Of a stretch of 64,000 nucleotides of DNA, positions 22,607 to 34,320 are shown piece after piece. A program made the position numbers and the translations under genes. Positions within the stretch are counted from its first letter, which is position 1, and each line of letters opens with the position of its first letter. Source of the DNA: Notolepis coatsorum (lineage: Eukaryota > Chordata > Actinopteri > Aulopiformes > Paralepididae); NCBI GenBank assembly GCA_963971535.1, contig OZ020587.1, positions 159,973,856 through 160,037,855 on the forward strand. Reading direction: 5' to 3'. Below the pieces are notes generated by a model, which saw only the letters and a program-made list of their open reading frames with translations, ran no database searches and was not told the origin of the DNA.

Positions 22607-24480
22607 TGTAGCACCCTGAAAATATGGCTATTATTCAGAAGTGCTGACTTGCCTTTTATCTCCCCTGGTGCACCAAGACATACTAACTAGTTTCCATTAA
22701 TATTCTCTCGGACAATGACGCAGGCTTCTCCTTTTCTACCGGCTGGAATATGGATTATAAGCAGTATCACTGGATCATATTCACCCATCCAGTTTTCTCT
22801 GTGTGGCTAGTTGGCAACCAGCAGGGGGTGGTGGCAGGCAGTGAGCGTACGAGAGCGACGGGGGAGGAAGCAGGTGAATGGAGACGGAAGGAAGAGAACG
22901 AGCCTCTTCGAGTTTGGACTTTGATGTGATCAGACGTGTCTCGACAGAGCCCCCGTTGTGGAGCACACGGGCGAACGTATTGAACTTGAGTATATTACGG
23001 GTTATCCTAGAAGAGTAACCGTAGTGGAGCGTTGTATGTTTTCCCCACTGAATAACCCTAGTGATACAACGAGTTATCCTAGAAGAAGTGCGGTATAACC
23101 AAGTGTGGCTTAAGTTAAAGATATTCCCTCTAGTGAGGTGCCCCGCCAGCGTGGCCTGAAGAGGACCGGTGTTTAGAGACACCCTGCGTCATTATATATC
23201 ACGGCTAGCAGGAGGGCTGTTTGGGACCCAGAGAGTAGCTTCAGTGTAAGGTAGGGCAAGTGTATGTCTATCCAGCACTGGCCGTCAACAACCAGTCTTC
23301 GCCGGCGTGGATGTCTGCTCTGCACCGGCGGTCTTCAGCCCAGCACGGGAGTTCTTCCCGTCCAGCAGAGGCGCCATCATCCAGCACACGCTCACAGCCC
23401 GCTACTGCTTCCTCTGCTCCAGCCCCGCTTGCTAGTGCCCGTGACGAGAGCGTTCGACGCCATCTTGCTACCCCGAACAGTGGGGGTGCGGCGAGGACGC
23501 CATCTTGGTTGAGTACAGCAGAGCGCCAGTGCGCCGGATCTTATTGCACAGTCCACAGTGTAATGCGGCCTACGGGCGAAGCTAATGGTTGCTAACTACA
23601 GTTCATAGGGGTACCCCATATACATTCTATGCCGGCATTAGTATAGGACTCTTGTTTTGGTACAGTGGGCCCACATTTTTTATTTCCTTTGAGTGTGATA
23701 ACGTGTTGGTTCTTTAATAATAATTCCCATTTAATTAACCCTTTCCCTGTGGGGAGGTTACAGACCTGGTGCATCATAAGTAAAGCCTTAGAGAGGTGTT
23801 ATTCTTGCCATATAATTAAAGCCTGATAGAGGTATTATACATGGTACTAACCCAGACGTGGGTGATGAGTCGAGCACATTGGAATATATTATCCCTGGTA
23901 CTGACCCAGAGGTGGGTGTAAATAAGAGTCTATAAGGTCTTGAGTTACAAACGGAGTAATAGTAGGACTTCATTCTATTTGACCATTCTTATTAAATCCT
24001 TGTAACCGAATAGTACCAACTAACATAAAGGCTTAAATGGGGTTCTGTGTGCGTGTCCATTCCTGTGCCCAGTATTAGCCATTTTGGTGTGGGTAACGTT
24101 GCTGCAATTAACCCCTTCCTATTCCACCTTTCCCTTCTTACTGTAAGGTTTCTAGTGTCACTGAGGGAGGGTACTGCTTGCGGTGGGAACCAGGTTATTT
24201 ATTTACAATTCAGTCACTAGGTGTGGGAGGGTTAAAGGAGTAATTGGGGGAAGTGAGAGCGTGTTGGGGAGTACTGCTGACCGCCCTGGAAGGGAGCGGA
24301 AGACCAGAGTACCAGACCAGGTTGGTAAATCCCGCGCCCCATTCACTCCCACTGCCAGCCTCCAGTTGATGCTCCAGACCCAAAGACGGAGGTGCAGTCA
24401 GACAGAGATCTACTGTGTCTCGCTACCCAGTGGCTGTGCGCACCCATTCCCACGAAGCAGGGATAATCCACCCTGCTACA
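22607..24480 (+). repeat. 5' LTR of the gypsy element
   Basis: Begins TGTAGCACCCTG and ends CCACCCTGCTACA. Compared with the 3' LTR it lacks 8 bp near 23263 and 5 bp near 24345. Frames inside it are shared with the other LTR and are not genes. Confidence 0.9.
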
Positions 24481-24481
24481 T

Positions 24482-24500
24482 TTGGCGTCACGAACAGGAT
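24482..24500 (+). promoter_or_regulatory. Primer binding site of the gypsy element
   Basis: TTGGCGTCACGAACAGGAT begins two bases from the LTR. It looks like a variant of the Lys-3 type site (TGGCGCC-CGAACAGG). The same first 14 bases follow the LTR-like block at 61715. Confidence 0.6.
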
Positions 24501-24547
24501 ACACATCCTACTCCACTACCTCGTACGTGACGACCAAGAGACCTAAG

Positions 24548-25735
24548 ATGCCGGAGGTCAGAGCCGGGCCGTCCCGGGCGGAGCAACGAGACGACCCGCC
24601 GGCCCCTCTCAAAGAGGAAGGAGGGGAAGCCGAGACGGTGCAGACCTTGGCCGCAGAAGTGGATTTCCTAAGGGGTCAACTCCAAGACCAGGCGGGCGTC
24701 CTGGACCACCAGCACGAACACCTGGAGCAGGCCAGGCGCCGAGAGTCGCTTGCCTTGGCGCAGGCCATGATCCAACAGCTCCCTCCAGCGCCCCTCCCGG
24801 TGGTGTACGTCCAACGAGAGCGGAAGTGCAGCGAATTTGGAGGTGAAAAATAGAGGGGGGAACTGCCTGTGGAAGACTGGATCCAGGCAATGAGGACCCA
24901 TCTCCGTTCCAGTCGAGTGCCCGTGGAGGAACAAGCGGAGGTCGTACAGCTTCACCTCAAAGGCGAGGCGAAGCAGACGGTACGCTTCCTGACGGAGGGA
25001 ACCGTCCCCGACACTGAAGCCTTGTTCTCGCTCCTCGAAGAAACCTATGGGGACACGGTCCCGGTCAGCGTTCGCCTGGGGGAGTTCTTTGACTGAAGAC
25101 AGGCCGCCGGCGAGACTGTGCGCCAGTTCGCCTATGACCTGCAGGAGAGGATCCGTCGCCTACGACGTCGGGCGCCTGCACAGGTCGCCGCCGCCCTGCT
25201 GCAGGAGCGGTTTGTGGTGGGCCTCAGAGACGAGGCCCTGAGGAGAGAAATGCGGAAGTACATGAGGGAGGACGGGACGCGGCCGTTTCCCCAGGTGCTG
25301 AAGGCGGCGATCGATTGGTCGGAGGACGAGCTGGTCCTCCCCTCCGACAAGAGTGCTCCCCGGGGTTTAGTCCACGCCACGGCCGCAGTGGGACGAGAGG
25401 CCCCGCTGAGCGTTGACACACTGCAGGAAGCTATTAAGCAGCTCAAGGCAGGACAGGAGCAGCTAGGTGCGCGCCAGGAGCAACTATTCCAAGCCTTCCA
25501 ACAGGAACGTGACGCTCCCCGGAGAGGCGCCACCGGACGGCGACGCCGGGATGACGCGGCCGCCGCCACGCGGGAACCACCCCACCGAGACGAAGAGGGC
25601 AGGCTGATCTGCTATGCCTGCAATCAGCCGGGCCACATCAGCAGGGATTGCCCCCGCTCAGCCAGCGGGCCACGCCCAGCCTCTACTCCCACCCCCGAAG
25701 CTCCGGGCCCGTCAGGGCAGTTGACGCCGTCGTAA
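24548..25735 (+). pseudogene. gypsy gag
   Basis: ATG 24548 opens a single frame interrupted by TAG at 24851-24853 and TGA at 25094-25096. The N-terminal third has a coiled-coil-like stretch (LAAEVDFLRGQLQDQ). The central part (about residues 110-270) corresponds to the retrotransposon gag capsid, and the C-terminal part has a zinc knuckle CYACNQPGHISRDC (CCHC, about 25612-25653) for RNA binding. About 395 codons. Pol lies in the -1 frame and overlaps the end of gag. Confidence 0.8.
25705..25711 (+). promoter_or_regulatory. Possible -1 frameshift heptamer
   Basis: GGGCCCG lies in the gag-pol overlap, phased so that G GGC CCG are read by gag; slipping back one base enters the pol frame. It fits the X XXY YYZ pattern, but all-GC heptamers are rarely efficient, and no pseudoknot was checked. 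Confidence 0.3.
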
Positions 25736-27274
25736 CCGGAGTCGCCGACTCGGCCGCGGAGGGTACCGAGACGCGAAACGTGCACGGGGAGTGCCGCACC
25801 CTAGACGTCCAGATCGACGAGGTCGAGACCCGCTGCCTCTTCGACACAGGCGCCGAAGTCACCACCATGAACGAGAGCCACTTCCGAAGACACTTCCCGC
25901 GGTCGAGGTTGACCCCCTCCAACTGGATCACCCTCATCGCCGCCAACAGGTTGGAGATCCCAGTGGTGGGGTGTCTCTACGCCGAGGTGAAGTGCCTAGA
26001 TATGACATTTACAGGTAAATGCATATTCATACTAAAGGATGATCCCGCCCGAGTGGCCCCAGGAGACGCCGTCCAGGGACTTCTGGGCATGAACGTGCTC
26101 GGCGGGGTAGACGGCCTGTTCAAAGGGATCAAGGGGATGCGCCTGGCGAGCCGAAGACGAGTCGACGCTAGAAGCATCGCCATCCGCCGTGTGGTCGCCG
26201 CCATGGCCCAAGAAGCCCGAGAGTGTACCGCCCCGGGAAGAATGGGGTACGTCAAAGTGGCCGGCAGAGAGCCGGTGGCCATTCCCCCGCACAGCGAAGT
26301 GATCGTCTCAGGCCGCTGCGAGACGACGGCGGGGATGCGGCGTCCCGTGATGCTAGAGAACACGCCGAGTGCCAACCTGCCCCCCGGAATACTGGTGGCG
26401 AACGTGGTGGCATACGCCCGACAGGGAAGAGTGCCTGTGCGGGTGTTGAACCCGACTGACGTCGAGATGGTGCTCAGACCCCGGTCCAGGCTGGCGGAGC
26501 TCCACTGCCCCCGTCAAGTGCGGCCTAAAGAGAGGGTGACCGTGGAGGAAGTAGACGGAGGCGTCCAAGTGACGGCGATTGAGGCTCGAGACAGCCCGCC
26601 AGAGGTAGAGCTGTACGGGAGGATCCGAGGGCTTGCCGTGCCCGTACAGGCGAACCTGCAGGATCTCACGCCGGCCCAAGTGAGCCGACTAAATCAAGTA
26701 TTGGAGAAACACAAGGCGGTGTTCTCCGTAGACGACGGAGACTACGGTTACACAACCACGGTCACTCACTACGTCCCCACCGGTAACGCCCCCCCCCCGG
26801 TCAAGCAACGGCACCGCCGAATACAGCCCCACGTGTTTCAAGAAGTAAAGCGGCACGTACAAGACCTGGTGGACCAGGGTGTGCTGGTAGAGAGCTGCAG
26901 TCCGTGGGCGTCTCCAGCCGTGATCGTCATAAAGAAGGACGGCTCCGTGCGGTTCTGCTGTGACTACCGCCGTCTCAATAACGTGACACACCGAGATGCG
27001 TATCCCCTACCTCGTATCGAGGAGTCCCTAGACGCCTTGGGGCAGGCCAAGATCTTCTCCTCGCTCGACCTCACCGCCGGCTACTTCCAGGTGGCGGTGA
27101 AAGAAGAAGATCAAGAGAAGACGGCCATCACGACGCCCTTCGGCCTCTACCAGTGGACCCGTATGCCCTTCGGCTTGTGTAACGCACCCGCAACCTTCCA
27201 GCGGTTGATGACCGCCGTGCTGGGGGACCTGGCCTTCGACGTCCTGCTTGTCTATTTAGACGACGTCTTAGTGT
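25712..27274 (+). pseudogene. gypsy pol: protease and N-terminal reverse transcriptase
   Basis: Continues gag in the -1 frame. The aspartic protease has CLFDTGAEVTTM (DTGA active site, about 25835). The RT begins near 26640 and includes SPWASPAVIVIKKDGS, CDYRRLN, SSLDLTAGYFQ with the first catalytic Asp, MPFGLCNAPATFQ and VYLDDVLV with the YLDD catalytic pair (about 27250). The frame is intact for over 500 codons up to a LINE inserted right after YLDD. Without the insertion the frame would continue into the next part. Confidence 0.9.
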
Positions 27275-27774
27275 ATTTGGCCAGGCTGTCTTTTCATACA
27301 GAGCATCCCACCAATGGAACTCAATTCCTCAAACAATTAGAGTGTCCACATCATACCATTCATTCAAGTGCAGGGTTAGGGAATGGCTCATTGATAACCA
27401 GAACTGTCAACACTGAGGTGTCTGTATGTGTATATGTGTGTGTGGATATGGATATGGTGCGTCTGTCTATGTCTGGGTCTCTTAATATGTCATGATGTGC
27501 TCTGTCCTTGTGTCCATGACTGTATTGTGACCTGTATCCCTACTATGTCTATGTGCTTTTGTTGTGTTTTTATTCTAATGTATTTATCTTGATTTTATTC
27601 TGTTTTTATTGCTAACCCTTTTTTTACACAGGATTTTAGCCTGTACCTTCTGGCAGGGGGACTACCAATGGAAATGAGCCTTTTGGCTAAAATTGGGTGC
27701 ATTTACATTTGTAAAATGTTTTATTAATGTACACTGTCCCCCTTGAACAAATAAAGTAAACCTAAACCTAAACC
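27275..27774 (+). mobile_element. 5'-truncated LINE inserted in the gypsy RT
   Basis: A 500-bp insertion flanked by TAGTGT at 27269-27274 and 27775-27780. It consists of a LINE 3' UTR with AATAAAG and a tail of three AACCTA hexamers. The orientation is the same as the host element. Insert plus duplication is 506 bp, which shifts the frame by two; this accounts exactly for the frame change between the flanking pol parts. Confidence 0.85.
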
Positions 27775-27780
27775 TAGTGT

Positions 27781-29135
27781 TCGCCAGTGACTTCGAGAGC
27801 CATTGCCAGAAGTTGGACCTGGTGTTTGGACGGCTGCGGGAGCATGGGCTCAAACTCAAGCCCCGAAAGTGCTTCCTTCTGAAGACCGAGGTCAAGTTCC
27901 TGGGACACGTCGTCTCCACAGCCGGCATACAGGTCGACACCGACAAGGTGAAGGCGTTGGAGGACTGGTCGGCGCCACACTCAGCGAAGGAAGTAAGGCA
28001 GGTGATCGGGTTCCTGTCCTATTATTGGCGGTTCGTGCCCCGCTTCGCCCAGGTGGCCCAGCCACTGCATGCCCTGATGGGGAAAGAAAAGAAGGGGTTC
28101 GCTAAAGGCCGGCCCGAGGCCTTCAAGTGGACTCCGCAGTGTCAGACGGCCTTCGATCATCTGCGGGAGTGCCTCTTGACGCCTCCGGTGCTGGCCTACC
28201 CCGACCTCCAGCTCCCCTTCATAGTGACCACAGACGGGAGTTACTTGGGACTGGGAGCGGTACTAAGTCAGAAACAAGAGAGCGTGGAGAGAGTCATCGC
28301 CTTTGCGAGCCGAGGTCTGTGTGGGTCCGAAAGGAATGACCAAAATTACAGTGCATTCAAGCTGGAACTCCTCGCCCTGAAGTGGGCAGTCACTGAGAAG
28401 TTCCGAGACCTCTTGATGTACGCCCAGTTCACCGTGATCACCGACAACAACCCGCTGAAGCACCTCGGCACGGCCAACCTGGGAGCAGTGGAGCAGCGCT
28501 GGAACGCTCAGCTCGCGGAGTACGACTTTGTGGTACAATACAAGCCTGGTCGACTCAACCAGAATGCCGACGCCCTGTCTCGCATGCCGATGCGGTCAGA
28601 GCCTGAAGGGGAGGACACCGAGAAAGTCTTCCTAACAATACCCGCGACCGGCACTCACACCCGCCAGGGTCTACCGGAACGGACCGCCTCATTGTGCGCC
28701 CCCGCCTCAGTCGCCCGCGATGGCTATGTCATGGTCCCAGCGGAGGAAGTACGGGCCCTGCTGGGTCCCGAGAGACCGACCGAGACGTGGGAGGTCCCAA
28801 GTGTCAGTGCACATCAGATAGCGGCACAGAAGGGGAACAGCGGATATGACTGGGCGGAAATACGGCAGCTACAGGCGGACGATCCCGAGTTGGGTCCCGT
28901 GTGGCGGGCGGTGACACAGGGAGTCCCTCCCACTAAAGTACAGTTGAAAGAAGGAGACCCGAAACTCCACAAGTTATACGGGCAGTGGGAGCGGTTCCGT
29001 CTGCACCAACAAGTACTGTTTCGACGCGTCAGTGATCCCCGCGACGGGGAGGAGGTTCTGCAGCTGGTGGTGCCCATGGCCCTGCGACGGAGGATCTACG
29101 AGACCCAACATGAGGATGGGGGACACTACGGGGCG
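27781..29135 (+). pseudogene. gypsy pol: RT thumb, RNase H and integrase start
   Basis: Resumes directly with FASDFESHC after the YLDD region. It contains the RT connection (KVKALEDWSAP, IGFLSYYWRFVP), then RNase H with VTTDGSYLGLGAVLSQ (first Asp), KLELLALKWAV (Glu) and TDNNPLKHL (Asp), then the linker SRMPMRSE and the start of the integrase zinc domain (HEDGGHYG). A frameshift at about 29135 ends the frame. Confidence 0.9.
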
Positions 29136-30611
29136 AGGGACGGTGGACCTGAAGAGGCGAAGTTATTACTGGATCGGAATGGCGGAGGAGGTGAAGAGAT
29201 GGGTGCAGCAATGCAAGCGATGTGCATTAGCCCGGGACGTGTTTCCTAAAGCCCAGGCCCTGATGACCTGCACCAACGTGACGGCACCCATGGAAGTCCT
29301 TGCCATGGACTTTACCGTGTTGGAAAGGTCGGCGGGTGGCTACGAGAACGTACTGGTGCTGACTGATATGTTCACCAGATTCACTATTGCCATACCGACC
29401 AAAGATCAGACGGCGAAGACCACCGCCGCCGCCATCATCAAGCACTGGTTCGTGTATTACGGCTGCCCTGCCCGACTCCATGCCGACCAGGGGCGAAATT
29501 TAGAGTCGAGCGCCATCAAGGAGCTCTGCCGACTGTACGGAATATCCAAAAGCCGCACCACGCCTTACCATCCTCAGCGGAATGGGCAATGTGAGAGGTT
29601 CAATCGGACTATGCATGACATGCTGCGTAGTCTGCCCGCAGAGAAGAAGCGAGACTGGAAGGAGCACCTACCCGAGTTGGTACTTACAACTGCCACGTGC
29701 ACTCCTCCACGGGATACTCCCCCTTCTACCTGCTCTTCGGAAGAGACGCCAGAATGCCCCGAGATGTCCTGGGGGGCAGAGACGTCATCGAGGAGGGGGC
29801 GGAGGACCTAGACGAGTGGGTACAGAGTCACCACGAGCTACTAAAGGCCGCCGCGGAGGCCGCCGAGGCCATGGCGAAGCAGGCGTCTCATCGACGCAAG
29901 AGGATTTATGACAGGAAGAGCAGATGTGCACTCCTGCGGGCCGGGGACCAGGTCCTGATACGTGACCACCGAACCCGGGGCCGTAATAAGATACAGGACA
30001 AGTGGGAGCCTACGTCTTATGTGGTGGTGAAGCAGAGCCACGAAGGGACACCCGTCAGGCCCGAAGCAGGGGGTCCAGAAAGGACCGTGCATCGAGACCA
30101 GTTCAAGACCTGTCCTTTCCCGGCCTCCGACACGGAAGCGAGGGCGAGGGCCCCTCGACAGACCCCTGGGGCACTGCGGAGCTCGTCCGAATCAGACAGC
30201 GGAGATGCTTTCGAGTGCCGTCGGGAACAGCATCCTAGGGCGTGTAACCACCCCAGGCCCTTGCGGGACGCCCCTGAAGAGGCAGTGGACGCCGAGTCAG
30301 AGGCGGAGTCGACCCCCTCAGGAGAGGATGGAGAAGACGGCGGAGACGGAGTCGAAGAGGAGGCCGCTGACGGTCCACCGATGGCCCCGGAGGGCGAGGC
30401 TGTGGTCAATGACCCGCCAACGGGCACGGAAGAATCCGACACGGAGTCGGAGGTGGGGGAAGTGGAACCCCCCCGGGTGGAACCCACCCGGCCCCAGAGG
30501 AGCACCAGAGGTCAGCTACCCGCTCGGTATTGCCAGGACTACGTGCTCAAGAGTGTGTTTGTTGAACAGTGTGTCCAACTCATGAAGGAGTGTGTGAAAC
30601 TGTTAGCATAA
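29135..30611 (+). pseudogene. gypsy pol: integrase
   Basis: Two frames. The first (to about 29690) has the rest of the HHCC zinc domain (CKRCALARD), the first catalytic Asp in AMDFTVLE, the second in LHADQGRN and the Glu in [11 protein letters not shown], so the D,D-35-E triad is preserved. A second frameshift at about 29690 moves to the frame ending at 30611. That frame has [16 protein letters not shown] and a C-terminal region with RIYDRKS and [10 protein letters not shown], then a long acidic Glu/Asp-rich tail (about 130 residues). The two frameshifts cancel each other's effect on frame. Confidence 0.9.
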
Positions 30612-30731
30612 TGTGTGATTGGCGATCTATGTGTGAAACTGTTGGTCTCAGGACCGTTTTCATGCATGCGTTGGTTGGTGTTTCATTGAGTTAATTTGCA
30701 GGGGACTTAGCAAGTTCAAAGTGGGGGGAAA
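30612..30731 (+). promoter_or_regulatory. gypsy 3' untranslated segment and polypurine tract
   Basis: A short spacer between the pol stop and the 3' LTR. AAAGTGGGGGGAAA at 30718-30731 abuts the LTR and is the polypurine tract. Confidence 0.75.
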
Positions 30732-32618
30732 TGTAGCACCCTGAAAATATGGCTATTATTCAGAAGTGCTGACTTGCCTTTTATCTCCCATGGTGCACCA
30801 AGACATACTAACTAGTTTCCATTAATATTCTCTCGGACAATGACGCAGGCTTCTCCTTTTCTACCGGCTGGAATATGGATTAAAAGCAGTATCACTGGAT
30901 CATATTCACCCATCCAGTTTTCCCTGTGTGGCTAGTTGGCGACCAGCAGGGGGCGGTGGCAGGCAGTGAGCGTACGAGAGCGACGGGTGAGGAAGCAGGT
31001 GAATGGAGACGGAAGGAAGAGAATGAGCCTCTTCGAGTTTGGACTTTGATGTGATCAAACGTGTCTCGACAGAGCCCCCGTTGTGGAGCACACGGGCGAA
31101 CGTATTGAACTTGAGTATATTACGGGTTATCCTAGAAGAGTAACCGTAGTGGAGCGTTGCATGTTTTCCCCACTGAATAACCCTAGTGATACAACGAGTT
31201 ATCCTAGAAGAAGTGCGGTATAACCAAGTGTGGCTTAAGTTAAAGATATTCCCTCTAGTGAGGTGCCCCGCCAGCGTGGCCTGAAGAGGACCGGTGTTTA
31301 GAGACACCCTGCGTCATTATATATCATGGCTAGCAGGAGGGCTGTTTGGGACCCAGAGAGTAGCTTCAGTGTAAGGTAGGGCAAGTGTATGGCTGCGCGT
31401 CTATCCAGCACCGGCCGTCAACAACCAGTCTTCGCCGGCGTGGATGTCTGCTCTGCACCGGCGGTCTTCAGCCCAGCACGGGAGTTCTTCCCGTCCAGCA
31501 GAGGCGCCATCATCCAGCACACGCTCACAGCCCGCTACTGCTTCCTCTGCTCCAGCCCCGCTTGCTAGTGCCTGTGACGAGAGCGTTCGACGCCATCTTG
31601 CTACCCCGAACAGTGGGGGTGCGGCGAGGACGCCATCTTGGTTGAGTACAGCAGAGCGCCAGTGCGCCGGATCTTATTGCACAGTACACAGTGTAATGCG
31701 GCCTACGGGCGAAGCTAATGGTTGCTAACTACAGTTCATAGGGGTACCCCATATACATTCTATGCCGGCATTAGTATAGGACTCTTGTTTTGGTACAGTG
31801 GGCCCACATTTTTTATTTCCTTTGAGTGTGATAACGTGTTGGTTCTTTAATAATAATTCCCATTTAATTAACCCTTTCCCTGTGGGGAGGTTACAGACCT
31901 GGTGCATCATAAGTAAAGCCTTAGAGAGGTGTTATTCTTGCCATATAATTAAAGCCTGATAGAGGTATTATACATGGTACTAACCCAGACGTGGGTGATG
32001 AGTCGAGCACATTGGAATATATTATCCCTGGTACTGACCCAGAGGTGGGTATAAATAAGAGTCTATAAGGTCTTGAGTTACAAACGGAGTAATAGTAGGA
32101 CTTCATTCTATTTGACCATTCTTATTAAATCCTTGTAACCGAATAGTACCAACTAACATAAAGGCTTAAATGGGGTTCTGTGTGCGTGTCCATTCCTGTG
32201 CCCAGTATTAGCCATTTTGGTGTGGGTAACGTTGCTGCAATTAACCCCTTCCTATTCCACCTTTCCCTTCTTACTGTAAGGTTTCTAGTGTCACTGAGGG
32301 AGGGTACTGCTTGCGGTGGGAACCAGGTTATTTATTTACAATTCAGTCACTAGGTGTGGGAGGGTTAAAGGAGTAATTGGGGGAAGTGAGAGCGTGTTGG
32401 GGAGTACTGCTGACCGCCCTGGAAGGGAGAGGAAGACCAGAGTACCAGACCAGGTTGGTAAATCCCGGGCCCCATTCATTTCATTCCCACTGCCAGCCTC
32501 CAGTTGATGCTCCAGACCCAAAGACGGAGGTGCAGTCAGACAGAGATCTACTGTGTCTCGCTACCCAGTGGCTGTGCGCACCCGTTCCCACGAAGCAGGG
32601 ATAATCCACCCTGCTACA
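30732..32618 (+). repeat. 3' LTR of the gypsy element
   Basis: About 99 percent like the 5' LTR. It has an extra GCTGCGCG near 31393 and an extra TTTCA near 32480. Confidence 0.9.
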
Positions 32619-32999
32619 CATGTTACTGACCAGACACTCTATATCAGTGATGGCTGTTTACTGTAGAGCAGGAGGGACTGGGAGACCCATGTTACTGACC
32701 AGACACTTCTATATCAGTGATGGCTGTTTACTGCAGAGCAGGAGGGACTGGGAGACCCATGTTACTGACCAGACACTTCTATATCAGTGATTGCTGTTTA
32801 CTGCAGAGCAGGAGGGACTGGGAGACCCATGTTACTGACCAGACACTCTGTATCAGTGATGGCTGTTTACTGCAAAGTGGAGGGACTGGGAGACCCATGT
32901 TACTGACCAGACACTCTGTATCAGTGATGGCTGTTTACTGCAGAGCAGGAGGGACTGTGAGACCCATGTTACTGACCAGACACTATATCAGTGATGACT
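32619..32999. repeat. 70-bp minisatellite
   Basis: Five full units of 66-70 bp and a partial one, each running from CATGTTACTGACCAGACAC through ATCAGTGATGGCTGTTTACT to GAGGGACTGGGAGACC. The fragment at 22583-22606 is the left part of the same array, so the gypsy element landed within it. Confidence 0.95.
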
Positions 33000-34084
33000 G
33001 ATGAGAATGTAGAGCTACTTAACACTTATTTTACCAAAAATAAATTCAAATATAACTTCATATTTATTGGTTATTTGTTTCTTTATATAAGCATCCAGTT
33101 TCCACCACTGTGTGTTAAACTGTTGATGTGTTGACGTTAGAGTGTGACATCATCGCCTACGGCAGCTTACACGCTCAAAACGCAAACCGTAAACAAAACC
33201 CGGAGCGCACCAAGACTGCAGTGTGTACGCAAACTAGAGGGGGGAAGTTCGCACCCAAGGACGGAGCGAGGACGGAGCGGAGCTGATTCGACCCGGAATG
33301 GCTAGTGAGAAAGCCCCCTTAGGGGAGGTACAGGTATTCTCGAAGACACGCTGACATCACGACGAGACCGCCGCCATCTTAGTTTGGGGGACAACCAACA
33401 GGTGTGTACCAGCAAAAGTGAGCTGATTGGGTAGGCGGGGTGGGGTAACTGTACATTGGATTATCGACGAAACCTTACTTGGTCCCAAGAAGAGGGTCTC
33501 GTGTAGAGACATGCAAGTTAGGGGAGGTACAGGTAATGGTAGAAAGACATAAATATAGGCAATACAATTAGATCTGAATATAAAAATACGAGGGAAATAA
33601 ACAGTGTAAACAATATAATAACTCCAACTTTTCCATAACTCTTATATGAATTCTTTTTAAACGTTTCAATAGATAGGCCTACTGTATATTTATTTAAATC
33701 TATGACATAATTAGAAGAATACATTTGACTCATAATATTAAATTATTATAAGATATTAATTTATTGATCCCCTTGGGGAAATTGTACACAGGTATGGGCA
33801 GGGTAACAGAATAGAAAGACATAAATATAGGCAATAAAATGTAATCTGAATATAAATATGAGAACAAATAAAGTGTAAACTATATAATTAACTCAGAATA
33901 TAAAAATATGAGAAAAATAAACAGTGTAAAACAAAGGTGCAGTTGAGGGTCTGTGTGCCCCATCGGTTATATTATAAATAACAAATATAGGCAATCAATT
34001 TTTTTTATCTGAATATATACTATAAGTAAGTAACATTAGCTATTATCACCCTAGGCTCTGTTACCCTAACTGTATGAACTTTGA
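33000..34084. other. Non-coding stretch with LINE-like scraps
   Basis: No gene. An 18-bp sequence TTAGGGGAGGTACAGGTA is repeated at about 33319 and 33518. A block with AAAGACATAAATATAGGCAA is repeated at about 33543 and 33818, the second preceded by TTGATCCCCTTGGGGAAATT (about 33763), which is like the complemented 3' end of fish CR1-type LINEs. Confidence 0.4.
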
Positions 34085-34320
34085 ACTCTCAAGTCAAGTC
34101 AAGAGTTTTATTTGTCACGGCATACAAGCATACAGTGAAATGCGGGGGGTCATGCCCGCAGCGATGTGCAACACAAGTAATAAGACAGGAATAGGACATT
34201 TGTGCAATAATACAATGTGCAATAATACAATGCAATAATACAAGTAATAATAATAACAGGTACATAAAGTTTACAAGAGCATGGTAGACATGCTACGGTC
34301 CTGTGATAGTGCATACACAG
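34085..34320 (-). mobile_element. 3' end of the host LINE, outer part
   Basis: Complement of a LINE tail: GACAAATAAAACTCTTGACT at the end, with the conserved GGGCATGACC-like block. The same tail, joined to an RT, is at 47311-48205. It belongs to the LINE whose ORF2 resumes at 42652, now separated by a hAT and a BEL element. Confidence 0.6.

Larger units (their letters stand above)
22607..32618 (+). mobile_element. Ty3/gypsy LTR retrotransposon, degraded (10 kb)
   Basis: Direct repeats of 1874 and 1887 bp flank gag and a pol with the order protease, RT, RNase H, integrase, which defines Ty3/gypsy. Ends are TGTAG...CTACA. The outside bases are CATA on the left and CATG on the right, probably a 4-bp duplication with one change. 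The LTRs differ by about 20 substitutions and two small indels. Stops, two pol frameshifts and a LINE insertion make it inactive. Confidence 0.9.

Noticed and set aside
22781-24530. ORFs of 60-133 codons repeated at 30906-32604
   Set aside because: They lie in the gypsy LTRs and have no recognisable domains.
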